In this document: positions 15,468 to 24,439 of the stretch, one piece after another
Layout: each line of letters begins with the position of its first letter
Position numbering within the stretch: the first letter of the stretch is position 1
Assembly: GCA_902797985.1 (NCBI GenBank)
Contig: CADBUZ010000019.1
Coordinates: forward strand, 1-43,205
Direction: 5' to 3'
DNA from: an uncultured bacterium
Lineage (GTDB): Bacteria > Cyanobacteriota > Vampirovibrionia > Gastranaerophilales > Gastranaerophilaceae
Length of the DNA stretch: 43,205 nucleotides
Notes under the pieces: generated by a model
What the model was told of the DNA's origin: nothing
The model's database searches: none
What the model saw: the letters and a program-made list of their open reading frames with translations, nothing else
Position numbers and translations under genes: made by a program

Positions 15468-16376
15468 ATGAGCGATATTATAGAAAAAATTAAAGAATTA
15501 AAACAAAAGAAAAATGCAGTTATATTAGCGCATTGCTATCAGAATGTTGAAATAGACGAGGTTGCGGATTTTGTTGGAGATTCGTTATATTTAAGTCAAA
15601 AAGCAAATGAAACAGATGCAGATATTATTGTGTTTGCAGGAGTATATTTTATGGCACAAACTGCAAAAATGTTATCTCCTGATAAAAAAGTTTTGCTTCC
15701 CAGATTAGAATCGGGCTGTAGAATGGCGGATATGATTGATTTAAAACAGGTACGGGAATTTAAGGCTCAACATCCTAATATACCTACAGTTTGTTATATA
15801 AATTCTACGGCAGAAGTTAAATCAGAATGTGATATGTGTTGTACAAGTTCTAATGCCGTAAAAGTAGTTAAAAGTATGGGAGAAAAGGAAATACTTTTCT
15901 TGCCTGACACTTATCTCGGCAAATGGGTTGAGGCTCAACTTGGAGATGTAAAAGTTACAACATATCCGGGGTTCTGTCCAACTCACCTTCAAATAAAACC
16001 AAAAGATATAATCGAAGCAAAAGCAAAATATCCAAATGCGAAAGTTTTAGCTCACCCTGAATGTCATCAAGAAGTAGTTAAGCTTGCTGATTACGTTGGA
16101 AGTACTACAGGTATTATGAAATACGCAATTGAAAGTGATGAGAAACAGTTTATTATTGCGACAGAAAAAGGTGTGGTTGACAGACTTTCACGAGATTATG
16201 TTGACAAAGAATTTATTCTTATTAAAGAGAATATAATATGTCCTAATATGAAGTGGCATTCATTACAGGATATATATGATGCTCTTGATAAAGAACAGTA
16301 CGAAATTACAGTTGATAGTGAAATTTCTAAAAAAGCTGTTCAATGTATTGATAGAATGTTACAAATATCTAAATAA
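15468..16376 (+). CDS. nadA: Quinolinate synthase
   Basis: A 302-residue [4Fe-4S] enzyme condensing iminoaspartate (from NadB) with dihydroxyacetone phosphate to quinolinate. Three cluster cysteines are recognisable: ESGCRMADM, YPGFCPTH and CPNMKWHSL. Other blocks are AHCYQNVEI, DFVGDSL, VCYINSTAEVK and HPECHQEV. It is the short (A-type) NadA. It lies 11 kb from nadB-nadC rather than with them, and runs into the rRNA methyltransferase gene with 2 bases between stop and next ATG. TATAAT at 15436-15441 is a plausible -10. The nearest purine run (GGGG) is 14 bases from the ATG, so the ribosome binding site is weak. Confidence 0.95.
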   Translation: MSDIIEKIKELKQKKNAVILAHCYQNVEIDEVADFVGDSLYLSQKANETDADIIVFAGVYFMAQTAKMLSPDKKVLLPRLESGCRMADMIDLKQVREFKAQHPNIPTVCYINSTAEVKSECDMCCTSSNAVKVVKSMGEKEILFLPDTYLGKWVEAQLGDVKVTTYPGFCPTHLQIKPKDIIEAKAKYPNAKVLAHPECHQEVVKLADYVGSTTGIMKYAIESDEKQFIIATEKGVVDRLSRDYVDKEFILIKENIICPNMKWHSLQDIYDALDKEQYEITVDSEISKKAVQCIDRMLQISK

Positions 16377-16378
16377 TT

Positions 16379-17212
16379 ATGAAAAATACAAATAACGCAA
16401 AGTATCATAGACATAATAAAAAAGAATTAAAGAAAGAATCTTCTACCGTAGATTTTTCTCAGATAAATACGGATGATATTGTATACGGGAAAAATTCTGT
16501 TATGGAGGCATTGAATAGTGGCAGAGAAATCAATAAAATTATGATTTCAAAGACTAATCATTCTGATAATAAATTAGAAGAAATAAAAGAGTTGGCACAA
16601 AGACTTGGGGTAGTTTTTCAATTTGTAGGAAAAGAAAAATTTGCTCAGTATAACGGACTAAATCATCAAGGGGTAATTGCTCAGATTGCACCTATCAAGT
16701 ATGTTGAGCTAGAGGATTTTATAGAAAAAAATCAAAATAATTCATCATTAGTAGTGTTAGACGGAGTTGAGGATGTCCATAATATTGGTGCAATAATCAG
16801 AACATGTGTTTGTGCGGGGATAAACGGAATTTTAATTCCTTCCCATCGAAATTGTCAAATAACTTCTACTGTGGAAAAAACGAGTGCAGGTGCAGTTAAT
16901 CACATAGATATAATAAAGGTTAATAGTCTTTCAACAGCAATTCAAACCCTAAAGGATAACAACTGGTGGGTAATTGCAACGGATGCAAGTGCGGATAAAA
17001 ATTATTATGATATAGATTATTGCGATATGAATTTCGCCATAGTTATGGGTGGTGAGCATAGCGGAGTTTCTAAGACTGTGCTTAACATGTCTGATTTTCA
17101 AGTTAAGATTCCAATGTTAAAAAAGTTTAACTCTTTAAATGTTTCTAATGCAATGAGTATAATAGTTTATGAAGCAGTTCGTCAAAGGTTATCAAAAGGC
17201 GAGGGAAAATGA
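16379..17212 (+). CDS. rlmB: SpoU-family RNA 2'-O-methyltransferase, RlmB type
   Basis: A 277-residue trefoil-knot (SPOUT) methyltransferase of the TrmH/RlmB family, expected to methylate 23S rRNA G2251 ribose using SAM. The N-terminal substrate domain starts [12 protein letters not shown] and includes [12 protein letters not shown]. The catalytic part has motif 1 [17 protein letters not shown], motif 2 [12 protein letters not shown] and motif 3 [18 protein letters not shown]. The ~35-residue basic, Lys/Asn-rich N-terminal extension precedes the domain. It starts 2 bases after the nadA stop with no clear Shine-Dalgarno and overlaps the sigma factor start by 4 bases (ATGA), so the three genes form an operon. 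The exact RNA site is inferred. Confidence 0.85.
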   Translation: MKNTNNAKYHRHNKKELKKESSTVDFSQINTDDIVYGKNSVMEALNSGREINKIMISKTNHSDNKLEEIKELAQRLGVVFQFVGKEKFAQYNGLNHQGVIAQIAPIKYVELEDFIEKNQNNSSLVVLDGVEDVHNIGAIIRTCVCAGINGILIPSHRNCQITSTVEKTSAGAVNHIDIIKVNSLSTAIQTLKDNNWWVIATDASADKNYYDIDYCDMNFAIVMGGEHSGVSKTVLNMSDFQVKIPMLKKFNSLNVSNAMSIIVYEAVRQRLSKGEGK

Positions 17213-18204
17213 TTATGACAGATAAAAAAGTTGAAGATATAAGTATAGACATAGATGATATATCTGATGAAGGTATTGATTTTGATCAATTATCTGATAT
17301 ATCCGATGAAGATATCGAAAAAGATTTGAAAGAGAATGAATCTTTTGAGGATATTAATGCGGATGATTCTGTTAAATTATATCTGCAACAAATAGGTAAA
17401 ATTCCACTTCTGTCAAGAGAAGAAGAATATGAAGTTGCAAAAAAAATAAAAGAAGAACAATGTGGTTTATCAAGAAAAATATTAATTGATGCTAATCTTA
17501 GATTAGTTGTAAGCATTGCAAAAAAATATGTCGGCAGAGGTCTTTCATTTTTGGATTTAATTCAAGAAGGAAATTTAGGTTTAATTAAAGCAACAGAAAA
17601 ATTTGATTATACAAAAGGGTATAAATTTTCGACTTATGCAACTTGGTGGATACAACAATCAATCACAAGAGCTATCGCTGATAAATCAAGAATGATAAGA
17701 CTTCCTATGCATTTAATTGATACATTAGGAAAGATTAAGAAAACATCTATAATGTTAGCAACAAAGTTGGGAAGAACTCCTACAAAACAGGAATTGGCTG
17801 ACGAAATGGGTATTCCTCTGAAAAAATTAACAGAGATTACAAAGTCAGCTCAGTCTACTGTTAGTATTGATACTCCGACTAATCAAAAAGAAGATGCAAA
17901 TAAAATTATTGATTATATTGTAGATGAATCTTCTATTACACCTGATTCTATGGTATCTGATGAAAATCTTCAAATAGATACAACAAAGATGCTGAATAGT
18001 TTGAGTCAAAAAGAAAGAGATGTTCTTATTTTGAGATACGGCTTGGATTCTAATGGTCAAAAACGAACATTAGAAGAAGTTAGCACCTTCTTTAACGTTT
18101 CCCGTGAACGCATCAGACAAATTGAGAACAGAGCTATTTCAAAGTTGAAAAAACTTTGTAAAGTAAAATCTATAACATCTGATTTGAAAAGTTATTTAAA
18201 ATAA
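17209..18204 (+). CDS. Sigma-70 family RNA polymerase sigma factor (RpoD/SigA-like)
   Basis: A 331-residue sigma factor. An acidic ~45-residue N-terminus (Asp/Glu-rich) is followed by region 1.2 ([17 protein letters not shown]), region 2 ([36 protein letters not shown] and the -10 reader [16 protein letters not shown]), region 3 ([14 protein letters not shown]) and region 4 ([12 protein letters not shown], then helix-turn-helix [20 protein letters not shown]). Region 1.1 is absent. It may be the housekeeping factor or a group 2 paralogue; one window cannot decide. ATG overlaps the upstream stop; GAGGG lies 5 bases before. A second ATG lies 6 bases on. Confidence 0.88.
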   Translation: MIMTDKKVEDISIDIDDISDEGIDFDQLSDISDEDIEKDLKENESFEDINADDSVKLYLQQIGKIPLLSREEEYEVAKKIKEEQCGLSRKILIDANLRLVVSIAKKYVGRGLSFLDLIQEGNLGLIKATEKFDYTKGYKFSTYATWWIQQSITRAIADKSRMIRLPMHLIDTLGKIKKTSIMLATKLGRTPTKQELADEMGIPLKKLTEITKSAQSTVSIDTPTNQKEDANKIIDYIVDESSITPDSMVSDENLQIDTTKMLNSLSQKERDVLILRYGLDSNGQKRTLEEVSTFFNVSRERIRQIENRAISKLKKLCKVKSITSDLKSYLK

Positions 18205-18260
18205 CAAAATTTATTTATATTAAATCGGATATTAAATAGTATATTTAAATATCAATCTGA

Positions 18261-19295
18261 TTAAAATTGTTCTAAAAATCTCTTATCGTTATTAAAGAAT
18301 AATCTAATATCATCGATTGCATATTTGAGCATAGCAAGTCTTTCTACGCCCATGCCGAAAGCAAAACCTGTATAAACGTCAGGATCGATACCAACTCCTT
18401 TAAGAACGTTAACATCAACCATACCTGCGCCTAAAACTTCGAGCCAGCCTGTTCCGCTGCATGTACGGCATCCTTTGCCTTCACACATTATGCATTGAAC
18501 ATCAATTTCAACAGATGGTTCTGTGAATGGGAAAAAGCTGCTTCTGAATCTTGTTGGTCTTGCTGAACCAAAATATGAACGTATAAATTCGTTCAGAACC
18601 CCTTTTAAATCACCAAAGGTTACGTTTTTATCCACGTATAATCCTTCTATTTGATGGAAGAAGTTGTTTTTACGAGCGTTTAAAGTTTCATTTCTATAAA
18701 CTCTTCCCGGTGCAATAATTCTAATAGGTGGTTTCATTGCTTCCATTGCTCTGATTTGAGAGTTTGATGTTTGGCTTCTTAACACAGTAAATGGTGCTAA
18801 TTTAGTATAGAAAGTGTCTTGAACATCACGAGCCGGATGGTCTTTTGGTACATTAAGCATATCAAAGTTGAAATATTCTGTTTCAACTTCAGGCGCGTAT
18901 TCACTTTCTACTAAAGAAAAACCTAAATTTTGGAAAATAGATACAATTTCGTTTGTTGTAGAAGTTAGCGGATGAACTTTCCCTCGAGGAATGTATTTCC
19001 CCGGAAGGGTAATATCTATTTTTTCTTTTTCAAGTTTAGCGTCAAGCTCTTTTCTGTAAAATTGTTTGTATTTATCAGCTATTGCAGATTCTAATTTTTG
19101 GGTAATTTCGTTAGCTAAAGAGCCAACGATTTTCTTTTCTTCTATAGATAAGTCTTTTAAACCTTTTTTTATTGTATTTAATTCGCCTTGACGAGTTAAA
19201 TATTTTAGTTTGATATTATCTAAATCAGAACTTGATTGTGCTTTTTCAATATCATTGCTTGCTAATTCAAATATATTTTTTAATTTTTCTTGCAT
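18261..19295 (-). CDS. pheS: Phenylalanyl-tRNA synthetase alpha subunit
   Basis: A 344-residue class II aminoacyl-tRNA synthetase subunit holding the catalytic site of the alpha2-beta2 enzyme. An N-terminal coiled coil (about 1-85) is followed by motif 1 around KVHPLTSTTNEIV, HPARDVQDTFY, motif 2 APGRVYRNETLNARKNNFFHQ, FFPFTEPSVEIDV and motif 3 FGMGVERLAML. Between lies CIMCEGKGCRTCSGTGW, a cysteine cluster found in many bacterial PheS. AGGA lies 8 bases before the ATG at 19295; the in-frame ATG at 19304 abuts it. pheT is not adjacent. Last gene of a probable kdsA - MBL protein - pheS run, though a 139-base gap leaves room for its own promoter. Confidence 0.96.
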   Translation of the reverse strand: MQEKLKNIFELASNDIEKAQSSSDLDNIKLKYLTRQGELNTIKKGLKDLSIEEKKIVGSLANEITQKLESAIADKYKQFYRKELDAKLEKEKIDITLPGKYIPRGKVHPLTSTTNEIVSIFQNLGFSLVESEYAPEVETEYFNFDMLNVPKDHPARDVQDTFYTKLAPFTVLRSQTSNSQIRAMEAMKPPIRIIAPGRVYRNETLNARKNNFFHQIEGLYVDKNVTFGDLKGVLNEFIRSYFGSARPTRFRSSFFPFTEPSVEIDVQCIMCEGKGCRTCSGTGWLEVLGAGMVDVNVLKGVGIDPDVYTGFAFGMGVERLAMLKYAIDDIRLFFNNDKRFLEQF

Positions 19296-19434
19296 TATAT
19301 TCATCCTATTTTCTACGGTCTATTAATATTATAAATTGAACATAATATTTTGGGATATTTTTTTAAATGATGTTAATATATTCTGCATACATTTTACTAT
19401 ATGTAGAAAGACTAAGATTAAAAATAAAAGCTAT

Positions 19435-20046
19435 TTAAAGAATAGAATTATATTTTTTTTCGTATTCAACAGAAGTATCTGAGCCGTGTCCTGTATAAAC
19501 AATTGTGTGGCTGTCCAGATTGAAAATTTTGTTGAGAACGCTGGATTTCAAAGCATCAAAATCGCCGCCCGGAAGGTCGGTTCTTCCTACGCTATTTAGA
19601 AAGAGTGTATCACCTGAAAACAACATGTTTTCGTATTTGTAACCGACTCCACCCGGGGTATGTCCGGGTAAGTGAATTACATCAAGCTCAACTTCTCCAA
19701 CTTTAACTTTATCGTTGTCTTTTAGCCAAATATTAATAGTCGGGATTTCAATTGTAGGAAGTCCTACTGCGTGCATAAAGTCGTTTGTTCCGTCCAATAC
19801 ACTTTTATCGGCTTCGTGTAAATATACTTTGCAATTATATTTTTCTTGTAGTTTTTTTACTCCTGCAATATGGTCAAAATGTGCGTGAGTTAAAAATATA
19901 TATTTAAGCTCGGCATTATTTTCTTTTAGTACCGCATCAAGCTCGGGAATATCACCTGTGCAGTCTACAAGGGCGGCTTCGCCATTGTCAATTAATAGAT
20001 AGTTATTATTCCCCATATCACCGACTACAAATTTTCTAAAATACAT
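19435..20046 (-). CDS. Metallo-beta-lactamase-fold hydrolase (glyoxalase II-like)
   Basis: A 203-residue protein of the small YcbL/glyoxalase II-like group. The metal motif THAHFDHIAG (HxHxDH), the second His in HLPGHTPGG, the bridging Asp in FSGDTLFLNSVGRTDLPGGD and the last His in YTGHGSDTS are all present. It lacks the C-terminal glutathione-binding helical domain of true glyoxalase II, so a general thioester or persulfide hydrolase role is as likely. It starts 14 bases after kdsA and is probably cotranscribed. Substrate not determinable. Confidence 0.87.
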   Translation of the reverse strand: MYFRKFVVGDMGNNNYLLIDNGEAALVDCTGDIPELDAVLKENNAELKYIFLTHAHFDHIAGVKKLQEKYNCKVYLHEADKSVLDGTNDFMHAVGLPTIEIPTINIWLKDNDKVKVGEVELDVIHLPGHTPGGVGYKYENMLFSGDTLFLNSVGRTDLPGGDFDALKSSVLNKIFNLDSHTIVYTGHGSDTSVEYEKKYNSIL

Positions 20047-20060
20047 ATTATTTCTTTCTT

Positions 20061-20873
20061 TTATTTTCTAACTAACTCAAAAATTTCTTTACAAATAGAA
20101 AATACTTTTTCAGCATCTTTCAAGTAAAGCATGTTTGGTCCATCGCAAAGTGCTTTATCAGGGTTTGGATGGATTTCAAAAAATAATACATCTGCCCCTG
20201 TCGCCATAGCGGCTTTTGCGAGCATAGGAACAAAACTTCTGTCTCCGCCTGTTGAATCCCCGTTAGATCCTGGCATTTGAACGCTGTGTGTGGCATCAAA
20301 AACAACAGGATAACCAAACTCTTTCATTATAGGAATAGAACGAAAATCAACAACTAAGTTGTTATATCCGAAGCTGGTCCCTCTATCTGTTAGCATAATT
20401 TTATTATTTCCGCTGTCCTCGACTTTTTTTACAAGAGTTTTCATTTGTTGAGGAGCAAGGAATTGACCTTTTTTTATGTTAACGATTTTTCCTGTTTTCC
20501 CTGCAGATACCAGTAAATCAGTTTGTCTGCATAAAAAAGCAGGGATTTGCAAAATATCAGCAACTTTACTAACAGGTTCTGCTTGGTCAGGAGTGTGGAT
20601 ATCTGTTACTATTGGTAAATCATATTTAGCTTTTATTTCAGCCAACATCTCAAGTCCTTTTTCCATCCCTGGACCTCTGAAAGAGGTTATAGAAGAACGG
20701 TTAGCTTTGTCAAAAGATGATTTAAAAACATAATTTATATCAAGTTTTTGACAGATTTCTTTAAGTTCTGATGCAGTTTCGTCTAAAATTGATTGTGATT
20801 CAATCGCACATGGTCCTGCTAAAATTGTTAGTTTGTTATCACCTATTTTAAAATTGTTTAATTCAATAGCCAT
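20061..20873 (-). CDS. kdsA: 3-deoxy-8-phosphooctulonate (KDO-8-P) synthase
   Basis: A ~270-residue TIM-barrel enzyme condensing phosphoenolpyruvate with arabinose-5-phosphate, the first committed step to KDO of lipopolysaccharide. Blocks include [85 protein letters not shown] and [19 protein letters not shown]. It shows the organism makes, or once made, KDO-containing LPS. Two ATGs are possible (20879 and 20873). There is no ribosome binding site; TATAGT lies exactly 6 bases before the inner ATG, so I favour a leaderless start at 20873. Confidence 0.95.
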   Translation of the reverse strand: MAIELNNFKIGDNKLTILAGPCAIESQSILDETASELKEICQKLDINYVFKSSFDKANRSSITSFRGPGMEKGLEMLAEIKAKYDLPIVTDIHTPDQAEPVSKVADILQIPAFLCRQTDLLVSAGKTGKIVNIKKGQFLAPQQMKTLVKKVEDSGNNKIMLTDRGTSFGYNNLVVDFRSIPIMKEFGYPVVFDATHSVQMPGSNGDSTGGDRSFVPMLAKAAMATGADVLFFEIHPNPDKALCDGPNMLYLKDAEKVFSICKEIFELVRK

Positions 20874-20879
20874 AGTCAT

Positions 20880-20908
20880 ACTATAGTAAAAAAAATGATT
20901 GTTTGCAA
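20880..20908 (-). promoter_or_regulatory. kdsA promoter, leaderless configuration
   Basis: Minus strand: TTGCAA (20903-20908), 17-base spacer, TATAGT (20880-20885), then 6 bases to the ATG at 20873. Confidence 0.55.
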
Positions 20909-21025
20909 TAAATAAAGAAGTGTTTTAAAAAACATATTAATTTATGTAACAAAATTCAATAAAATTTTTATATGAAGTCAAATTTTTTGCGTGAGTTGTT
21001 TTAACATGACATAGGAACGTGTAGA

Positions 21026-21535
21026 ATGGAAAAACATTTAGATATAAAAGAAGGTCAATTGTTTCAATCAAGAACGTCCAAAAGTTATTTTTGGCCATTC
21101 CCATTTTCAATGCCAATGCGTGATCCATATTATACAGGGCCAATGTCAGAGCCAATGTTATCACCTGCGGGCGGAATGGTAATGCCAAGAAGAAATCCAT
21201 ATTATGCGAAGCCGACAAATCCGTTTTTAAATCCATATAATGCACAATATAGACATACGATGTGGCCTGTGACACAGGCGATGCCAAGGGCAGGTGCTGC
21301 AGGAAGCTGTCCGCACCATGGTACATTTTGTCCGACACCAAGATCCGGCGGGTTTGGTATGCCACCGTTAGGGCCGGGAATGGGACGACCGCCAAGACCT
21401 CCTAGAGGGTTTGGAAGGCCGCCAATGGGGCCTCCGCCTATGGGGCCATTAGGGCCTTTAAGTGGCGGATATGGTATGCCTCCTATGGGACCGCCTCCTA
21501 TGGGGCCGATGGGTGGACCAAGACCATTCTTTTAA
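21026..21535 (+). CDS. Gly/Pro/Met-rich low-complexity protein
   Basis: A 169-residue protein of no known family. The first ~60 residues hold WPFPFSMPMRDPYY; a related NPYY motif follows near 57. Residues ~90-105 hold GSCPHHGTFCPTP, a possible Cys/His metal site. From ~108 to the end the chain is built of Gly-Pro-Pro-Met units (GPPPMGP occurs twice). Local G+C is clearly higher than in neighbouring genes because of Gly/Pro codons. No signal peptide or membrane helix. AGGA lies 9 bases before the ATG and a terminator follows, which supports a real monocistronic gene. Resembles Met/Pro-rich metal-handling or structural proteins only in composition. Confidence 0.65.
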   Translation: MEKHLDIKEGQLFQSRTSKSYFWPFPFSMPMRDPYYTGPMSEPMLSPAGGMVMPRRNPYYAKPTNPFLNPYNAQYRHTMWPVTQAMPRAGAAGSCPHHGTFCPTPRSGGFGMPPLGPGMGRPPRPPRGFGRPPMGPPPMGPLGPLSGGYGMPPMGPPPMGPMGGPRPFF

Positions 21536-21544
21536 GAATATAAC

Positions 21545-21577
21545 AAAGCACTTAATTATATTTATTAGGTGCTTTTT
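21545..21577 (+). terminator. Terminator after the Gly/Pro/Met-rich gene
   Basis: AAAGCACTTAAT (21545-21556) pairs with ATTAGGTGCTTT (21564-21575, one G-U) and runs into TTTTT. Confidence 0.85.
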
Positions 21578-21605
21578 GTTTACAAAGAGCCTTCGTTTTT
21601 ATTTT

Positions 21606-21613
21606 GGTATAAT
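21606..21613 (+). promoter_or_regulatory. nrdJ -10 element
   Basis: TTGGTATAAT, an extended -10 (TATAAT at 21608-21613 with TG one base before). No convincing -35. The leader would be about 20 bases to the TTG start. Confidence 0.5.
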
Positions 21614-21641
21614 ATAATTTTATGGATTAGGGGGATTGATT

Positions 21642-23624
21642 TTGGATAATATAAATTTAACGGAAAATGCAATTAAAGTTTTGGAAAAAAGGTATTTAAA
21701 AAGAGATAAAAACGGGGTGTGTACGGAAACACCAAACGATATGTTTAGAAGGGTTGCCTATACAATCGCATCAGGGAATTTGCAGTTTGGTGGAAATCAA
21801 GCTGAGATAGATAAACTTTCTGAGGAGTTTTATAATGCAATAACGAATTTATATTTTATGCCAAATTCTCCCACTTTAATGAATGCAGGCAGAGATTTAG
21901 GTCAGTTAGCAGCTTGCTTTGTTTTGCCGGTGGAGGACACTCTTGAAGGTATATTTGAAACAATTAAAAATACAGCGTTGATACACAAGTCTGGTGGAGG
22001 GACAGGTTTTTCTTTTTCAAGATTAAGACCAAAAAATGATGTTGTAAAATCGACTATGGGAGTATCATCAGGCCCTGTATCATTTATGGAGGTTTTTAAT
22101 GCGGCAACTGAGGCAGTAAAGCAGGGTGGAACAAGACGTGGTGCAAATATGGGGATTTTAAGAGTTGATCATCCTGATATTATGGAGTTCATTGATTGCA
22201 AATCAGATTTAACTAAACTCAATAATTTTAACATTTCTGTAGCATTAACAGATAAGTTCATGGAAGCATATTTGAATGGAGAAGATTATGATTTAATCCA
22301 TCCTAATACAAAGCAATCAGTCGGAAAGCTTAATGCAAAGAAGGTATTTGATAAAATTGTTGACAATGCGTGGAGGACGGGTGAACCGGGGATTATATTC
22401 ATTGATACAATGAATTATGATAATCCTACACCAAAGCTTGGTCAAATAGAATCTACAAATCCTTGCGGAGAAGTTCCATTATTGCCTTATGAAGCGTGCA
22501 ATTTAGGTTCAATAAATTTAAGCAGAATGGTTATTAATAAGGATAATGGATATGAAATAGATTGGGACTTATTGGCTCAAACAATAAGGACTGCAATTAG
22601 ATTTTTGGACAACGTAATAGTTATAAATAATTATCCGTTACCGCAAATTGGAGAAATGGTTTCAAATAATAGGAAAATAGGTTTAGGAATAATGGGCTGG
22701 GCAGATATGCTTATGAAATTGGGTATATCATATTCTTCTGATGAGGGGGTAAACCTTGCAGGTCAGATTATGGAATTCATTGATTATGAATCAAAATGCG
22801 AATCTGTGGAATTGTCCAAAAAAAGAGGAAGATTTGCTAATTTTGAAGGCAGTATTTATGATGGTGAAAATTATTTGTATAACAAATATAAGGGTAAATC
22901 TGCAGGTAAGATAACAGATGAAATGTGGTTGAAGCTCGATGAGGAGATAAAGAAGCATGGTATTCGAAATGCAACCACAACTTGTATTGCGCCAACGGGA
23001 ACTATATCAATGATTGCAGGTGCATCAGGCGGGATTGAACCATTATTTGGATTAGTATTTTCAAGATTGATTTTGGATAATACAGAATTGTTAGAAATTA
23101 ATCCTATTTTTAAAGAATATATGATGAATCACAATTTATATTCAGAAGAATTAATGAAAGAGATTTCAAAAGATGGTTCTGTAGCGCATGTATCAGGTGT
23201 ATCTGATGAGGTAAAAAGAATATTTGTAACAGCGCATGACATTAGTCCGTACTGGCATGTTAAAATGCAAGCAGCATTTCAATTGCATACAGATAATGCA
23301 GTATCCAAAACGGTGAATTTTGTAGAAAGTGCCACCAGAGAAGATATAGAAAACACATATGTGTTGGCATATAAGAGCCATTTAAAAGGAATAACCGTTT
23401 ATAGAAACAATTCAAGATTTTTCCAACCTATGAATTTAAAAGGTGATGAAAAGAAAAAAGAAGAAGATGTAGAAGTAAAATCACTTTTTGATGAGGTAAC
23501 AATTGAGGAATATAATCCAACGGGAGAGAAAAAGACAATAGTATGTCCTGAGTGTGGAAATAAAATAGAGATGTCAGAGGGGTGTTATATCTGTTTGAAT
23601 TGTGGGTATTCAGGGTGTTCGTAA
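21642..23624 (+). CDS. nrdJ: Adenosylcobalamin-dependent (class II) ribonucleoside-diphosphate reductase
   Basis: A ~660-residue B12-dependent reductase making deoxyribonucleotides without oxygen. Seen: FMPNSPTLMNAGRDLGQLAACFV (first active-site Cys), KSGGGTGFSFSRLRP, STNPCGEVPLLPYEACNLGSINL (radical and second redox Cys), TTTCIAPTGTISMIAGASGGIEPLFG, and a C-terminal zinc ribbon CPECGNK...CLNCGYSGCS. No NrdB-like partner is needed or present. TTG codons at 21636 and 21642 are possible; AGGGGG at 21629-21634 directly abuts the first, so the second with a 7-base gap is preferred. The tRNA-Leu gene follows 45 bases later. Confidence 0.94.
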   Translation: MDNINLTENAIKVLEKRYLKRDKNGVCTETPNDMFRRVAYTIASGNLQFGGNQAEIDKLSEEFYNAITNLYFMPNSPTLMNAGRDLGQLAACFVLPVEDTLEGIFETIKNTALIHKSGGGTGFSFSRLRPKNDVVKSTMGVSSGPVSFMEVFNAATEAVKQGGTRRGANMGILRVDHPDIMEFIDCKSDLTKLNNFNISVALTDKFMEAYLNGEDYDLIHPNTKQSVGKLNAKKVFDKIVDNAWRTGEPGIIFIDTMNYDNPTPKLGQIESTNPCGEVPLLPYEACNLGSINLSRMVINKDNGYEIDWDLLAQTIRTAIRFLDNVIVINNYPLPQIGEMVSNNRKIGLGIMGWADMLMKLGISYSSDEGVNLAGQIMEFIDYESKCESVELSKKRGRFANFEGSIYDGENYLYNKYKGKSAGKITDEMWLKLDEEIKKHGIRNATTTCIAPTGTISMIAGASGGIEPLFGLVFSRLILDNTELLEINPIFKEYMMNHNLYSEELMKEISKDGSVAHVSGVSDEVKRIFVTAHDISPYWHVKMQAAFQLHTDNAVSKTVNFVESATREDIENTYVLAYKSHLKGITVYRNNSRFFQPMNLKGDEKKKEEDVEVKSLFDEVTIEEYNPTGEKKTIVCPECGNKIEMSEGCYICLNCGYSGCS

Positions 23625-23669
23625 GATAAATTGCAAAAATCGATAATTTATTCTATAATAACTTAGCAA

Positions 23670-23751
23670 GTCGATGTGGCGGAATCGGTATACGCGCACG
23701 TTTGAGGGGCGTGTGGAGAGATCCTTGCGGGTTCAAGTCCCGCCATCGACA
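23670..23751 (+). tRNA. tRNA-Leu (GAG)
   Basis: Full cloverleaf: acceptor GTCGATG (23670-23676) with CATCGAC (23744-23750) and A as discriminator; anticodon stem CACGT/GCGTG around loop TTGAGGG (anticodon GAG, reads CUC/CUU); long class II variable arm GGA-GAGA-TCC; T-arm GCGGG-TTCAAGT-CCCGC. CCA is not encoded here, yet a copy of this 3' end with CCA attached lies at 24363-24379. Followed by a strong terminator. Confidence 0.95.
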
Positions 23752-23753
23752 AT

Positions 23754-23787
23754 AAAAAGAGGAATAACTTTCGTTATTCCTCTTTTT
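23754..23787 (+). terminator. Terminator after tRNA-Leu
   Basis: AAAAAGAGGAATAAC (23754-23768), loop TTTC, GTTATTCCTCTTTTT (23773-23787): a perfect 15-bp stem ending in a T-run. Confidence 0.92.
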
Positions 23788-23974
23788 ATATTGAAATGGC
23801 GAGGGCTTTAATTTGCCTGTGCGAAGCACAAGCGGGTTCAGAGGATTTTGCGTAGAGTGACGGCACGAAGTGCCTAACTCGAAGTAGCACGGAGCAAAGC
23901 GAACGACAATTTTGTGAAAACAAAATAAAGTGAGCGACTGCGAAGTGTGAAGCAATAATCCGATACTAGTCCCG

Positions 23975-24155
23975 CCGTTTAATGCGAGCGTAGCAAGACA
24001 GCGGATTTGCGGACGGACGACACGAAGTTAGTCCGGATAGCGAACAGATTTTGTTGGCAGGTACGAAGTACCGCAAAACTCTGTGAGCGTGGAGCAAATC
24101 CAAGACAGTCCCGCCATCGACAAAAAAGGGACAAGCTTTTGCTTGTCCTTTTTTT
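23975..24155 (+). repeat. Left copy of ~181-base direct repeat
   Basis: By eye, identical to 27884-28071 except that the right copy has 7 extra bases after GTACCGC. It includes a GGTACGAAGTACC mini-hairpin, the tRNA-Leu 3' end AGTCCCGCCATCGACA and a terminator hairpin. The two copies bracket the islet genes. Confidence 0.85.
24107..24122 (+). repeat. Copy of tRNA-Leu 3' end (no CCA)
   Basis: AGTCCCGCCATCGACA, identical to 23736-23751 of the functional tRNA; further identical copy at 28023-28038. Behaves like an attachment-site core. Confidence 0.7.
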
Positions 24156-24156
24156 G
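24122..24156. terminator. Hairpin terminator in the left direct repeat
   Basis: GGACAAGC-TTTT-GCTTGTCC flanked by A-run and T-run, able to act on both strands; identical hairpin at 28038-28072. Confidence 0.8.
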
Positions 24157-24362
24157 TTGAAAAGAGGACGCAGAACCCCTGTGCGAAGCACAAACGGGTT
24201 CAGCGCAAGCGAGCAGAGGAATGAGCAACGAAGTTGCGAAAGGCGAAACACGACTCGACGGAAACGTTGAGTTTTCGGCGGGAGTGTGAGCGGTTCCGTT
24301 TAACGCGAGCGTAGCAAGACGTCCCGCCATATCATTATGCTTACCCGAATAATCCGATACCA

Positions 24363-24379
24363 TCCCGCCATCGACACCA
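24363..24379 (+). repeat. Displaced tRNA-Leu 3' end carrying CCA
   Basis: TCCCGCCATCGAC, A, CCA: the same tRNA 3' end but with encoded CCA, then a terminator. It looks like the original end of the tRNA gene, pushed ~610 bases away when inserts replaced the end of the functional copy. Confidence 0.55.
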
Positions 24380-24380
24380 T

Positions 24381-24418
24381 AAAACAGACTAGGAATTTAT
24401 CCTAGTCTGTTTTATTTT
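24381..24418. terminator. Bidirectional terminator left of the islet
   Basis: AAAACAGACTAGGA (24381-24394), loop of 5, TCCTAGTCTGTTTT (24400-24413), followed by ATTTT. Ends the minus-strand fusion gene and whatever precedes it on the plus strand. Confidence 0.9.
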
Positions 24419-24439
24419 AAAAAATCTCATAACAACTTC

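Larger units (their letters stand above)
23788..24379. repeat. Non-coding composite repeat region behind tRNA-Leu
   Basis: No credible gene. It contains stable mini-hairpins with a GAA loop closed by C-G: TGTGCGAAGCACA (23818 and 24180), GGCACGAAGTGCC (23862), GGTACGAAGTACC (24060) and GCAACGAAGTTGC (24225). It also holds full or partial copies of the tRNA-Leu 3' end (AGTCCCGCC at 23968, 24107, 24321, 24362-24369). ORFs on both strands across it have no family features and repeat at the second copy of this DNA; they are artefacts. Confidence 0.75.

Noticed and set aside
20937-21395. 152-codon minus-strand ORF opposite the Gly/Pro/Met-rich gene
   Set aside because: Low-complexity antisense shadow without a ribosome binding site or family signature; the plus-strand gene has both a site and a terminator.
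23653-24363. Several overlapping ORFs of 75-111 codons on both strands behind tRNA-Leu
   Set aside because: They lie across the tRNA gene, terminators and mini-hairpin repeats, share segments with another ORF in the second repeat copy (27848-28039), and have no ribosome binding sites or family features.
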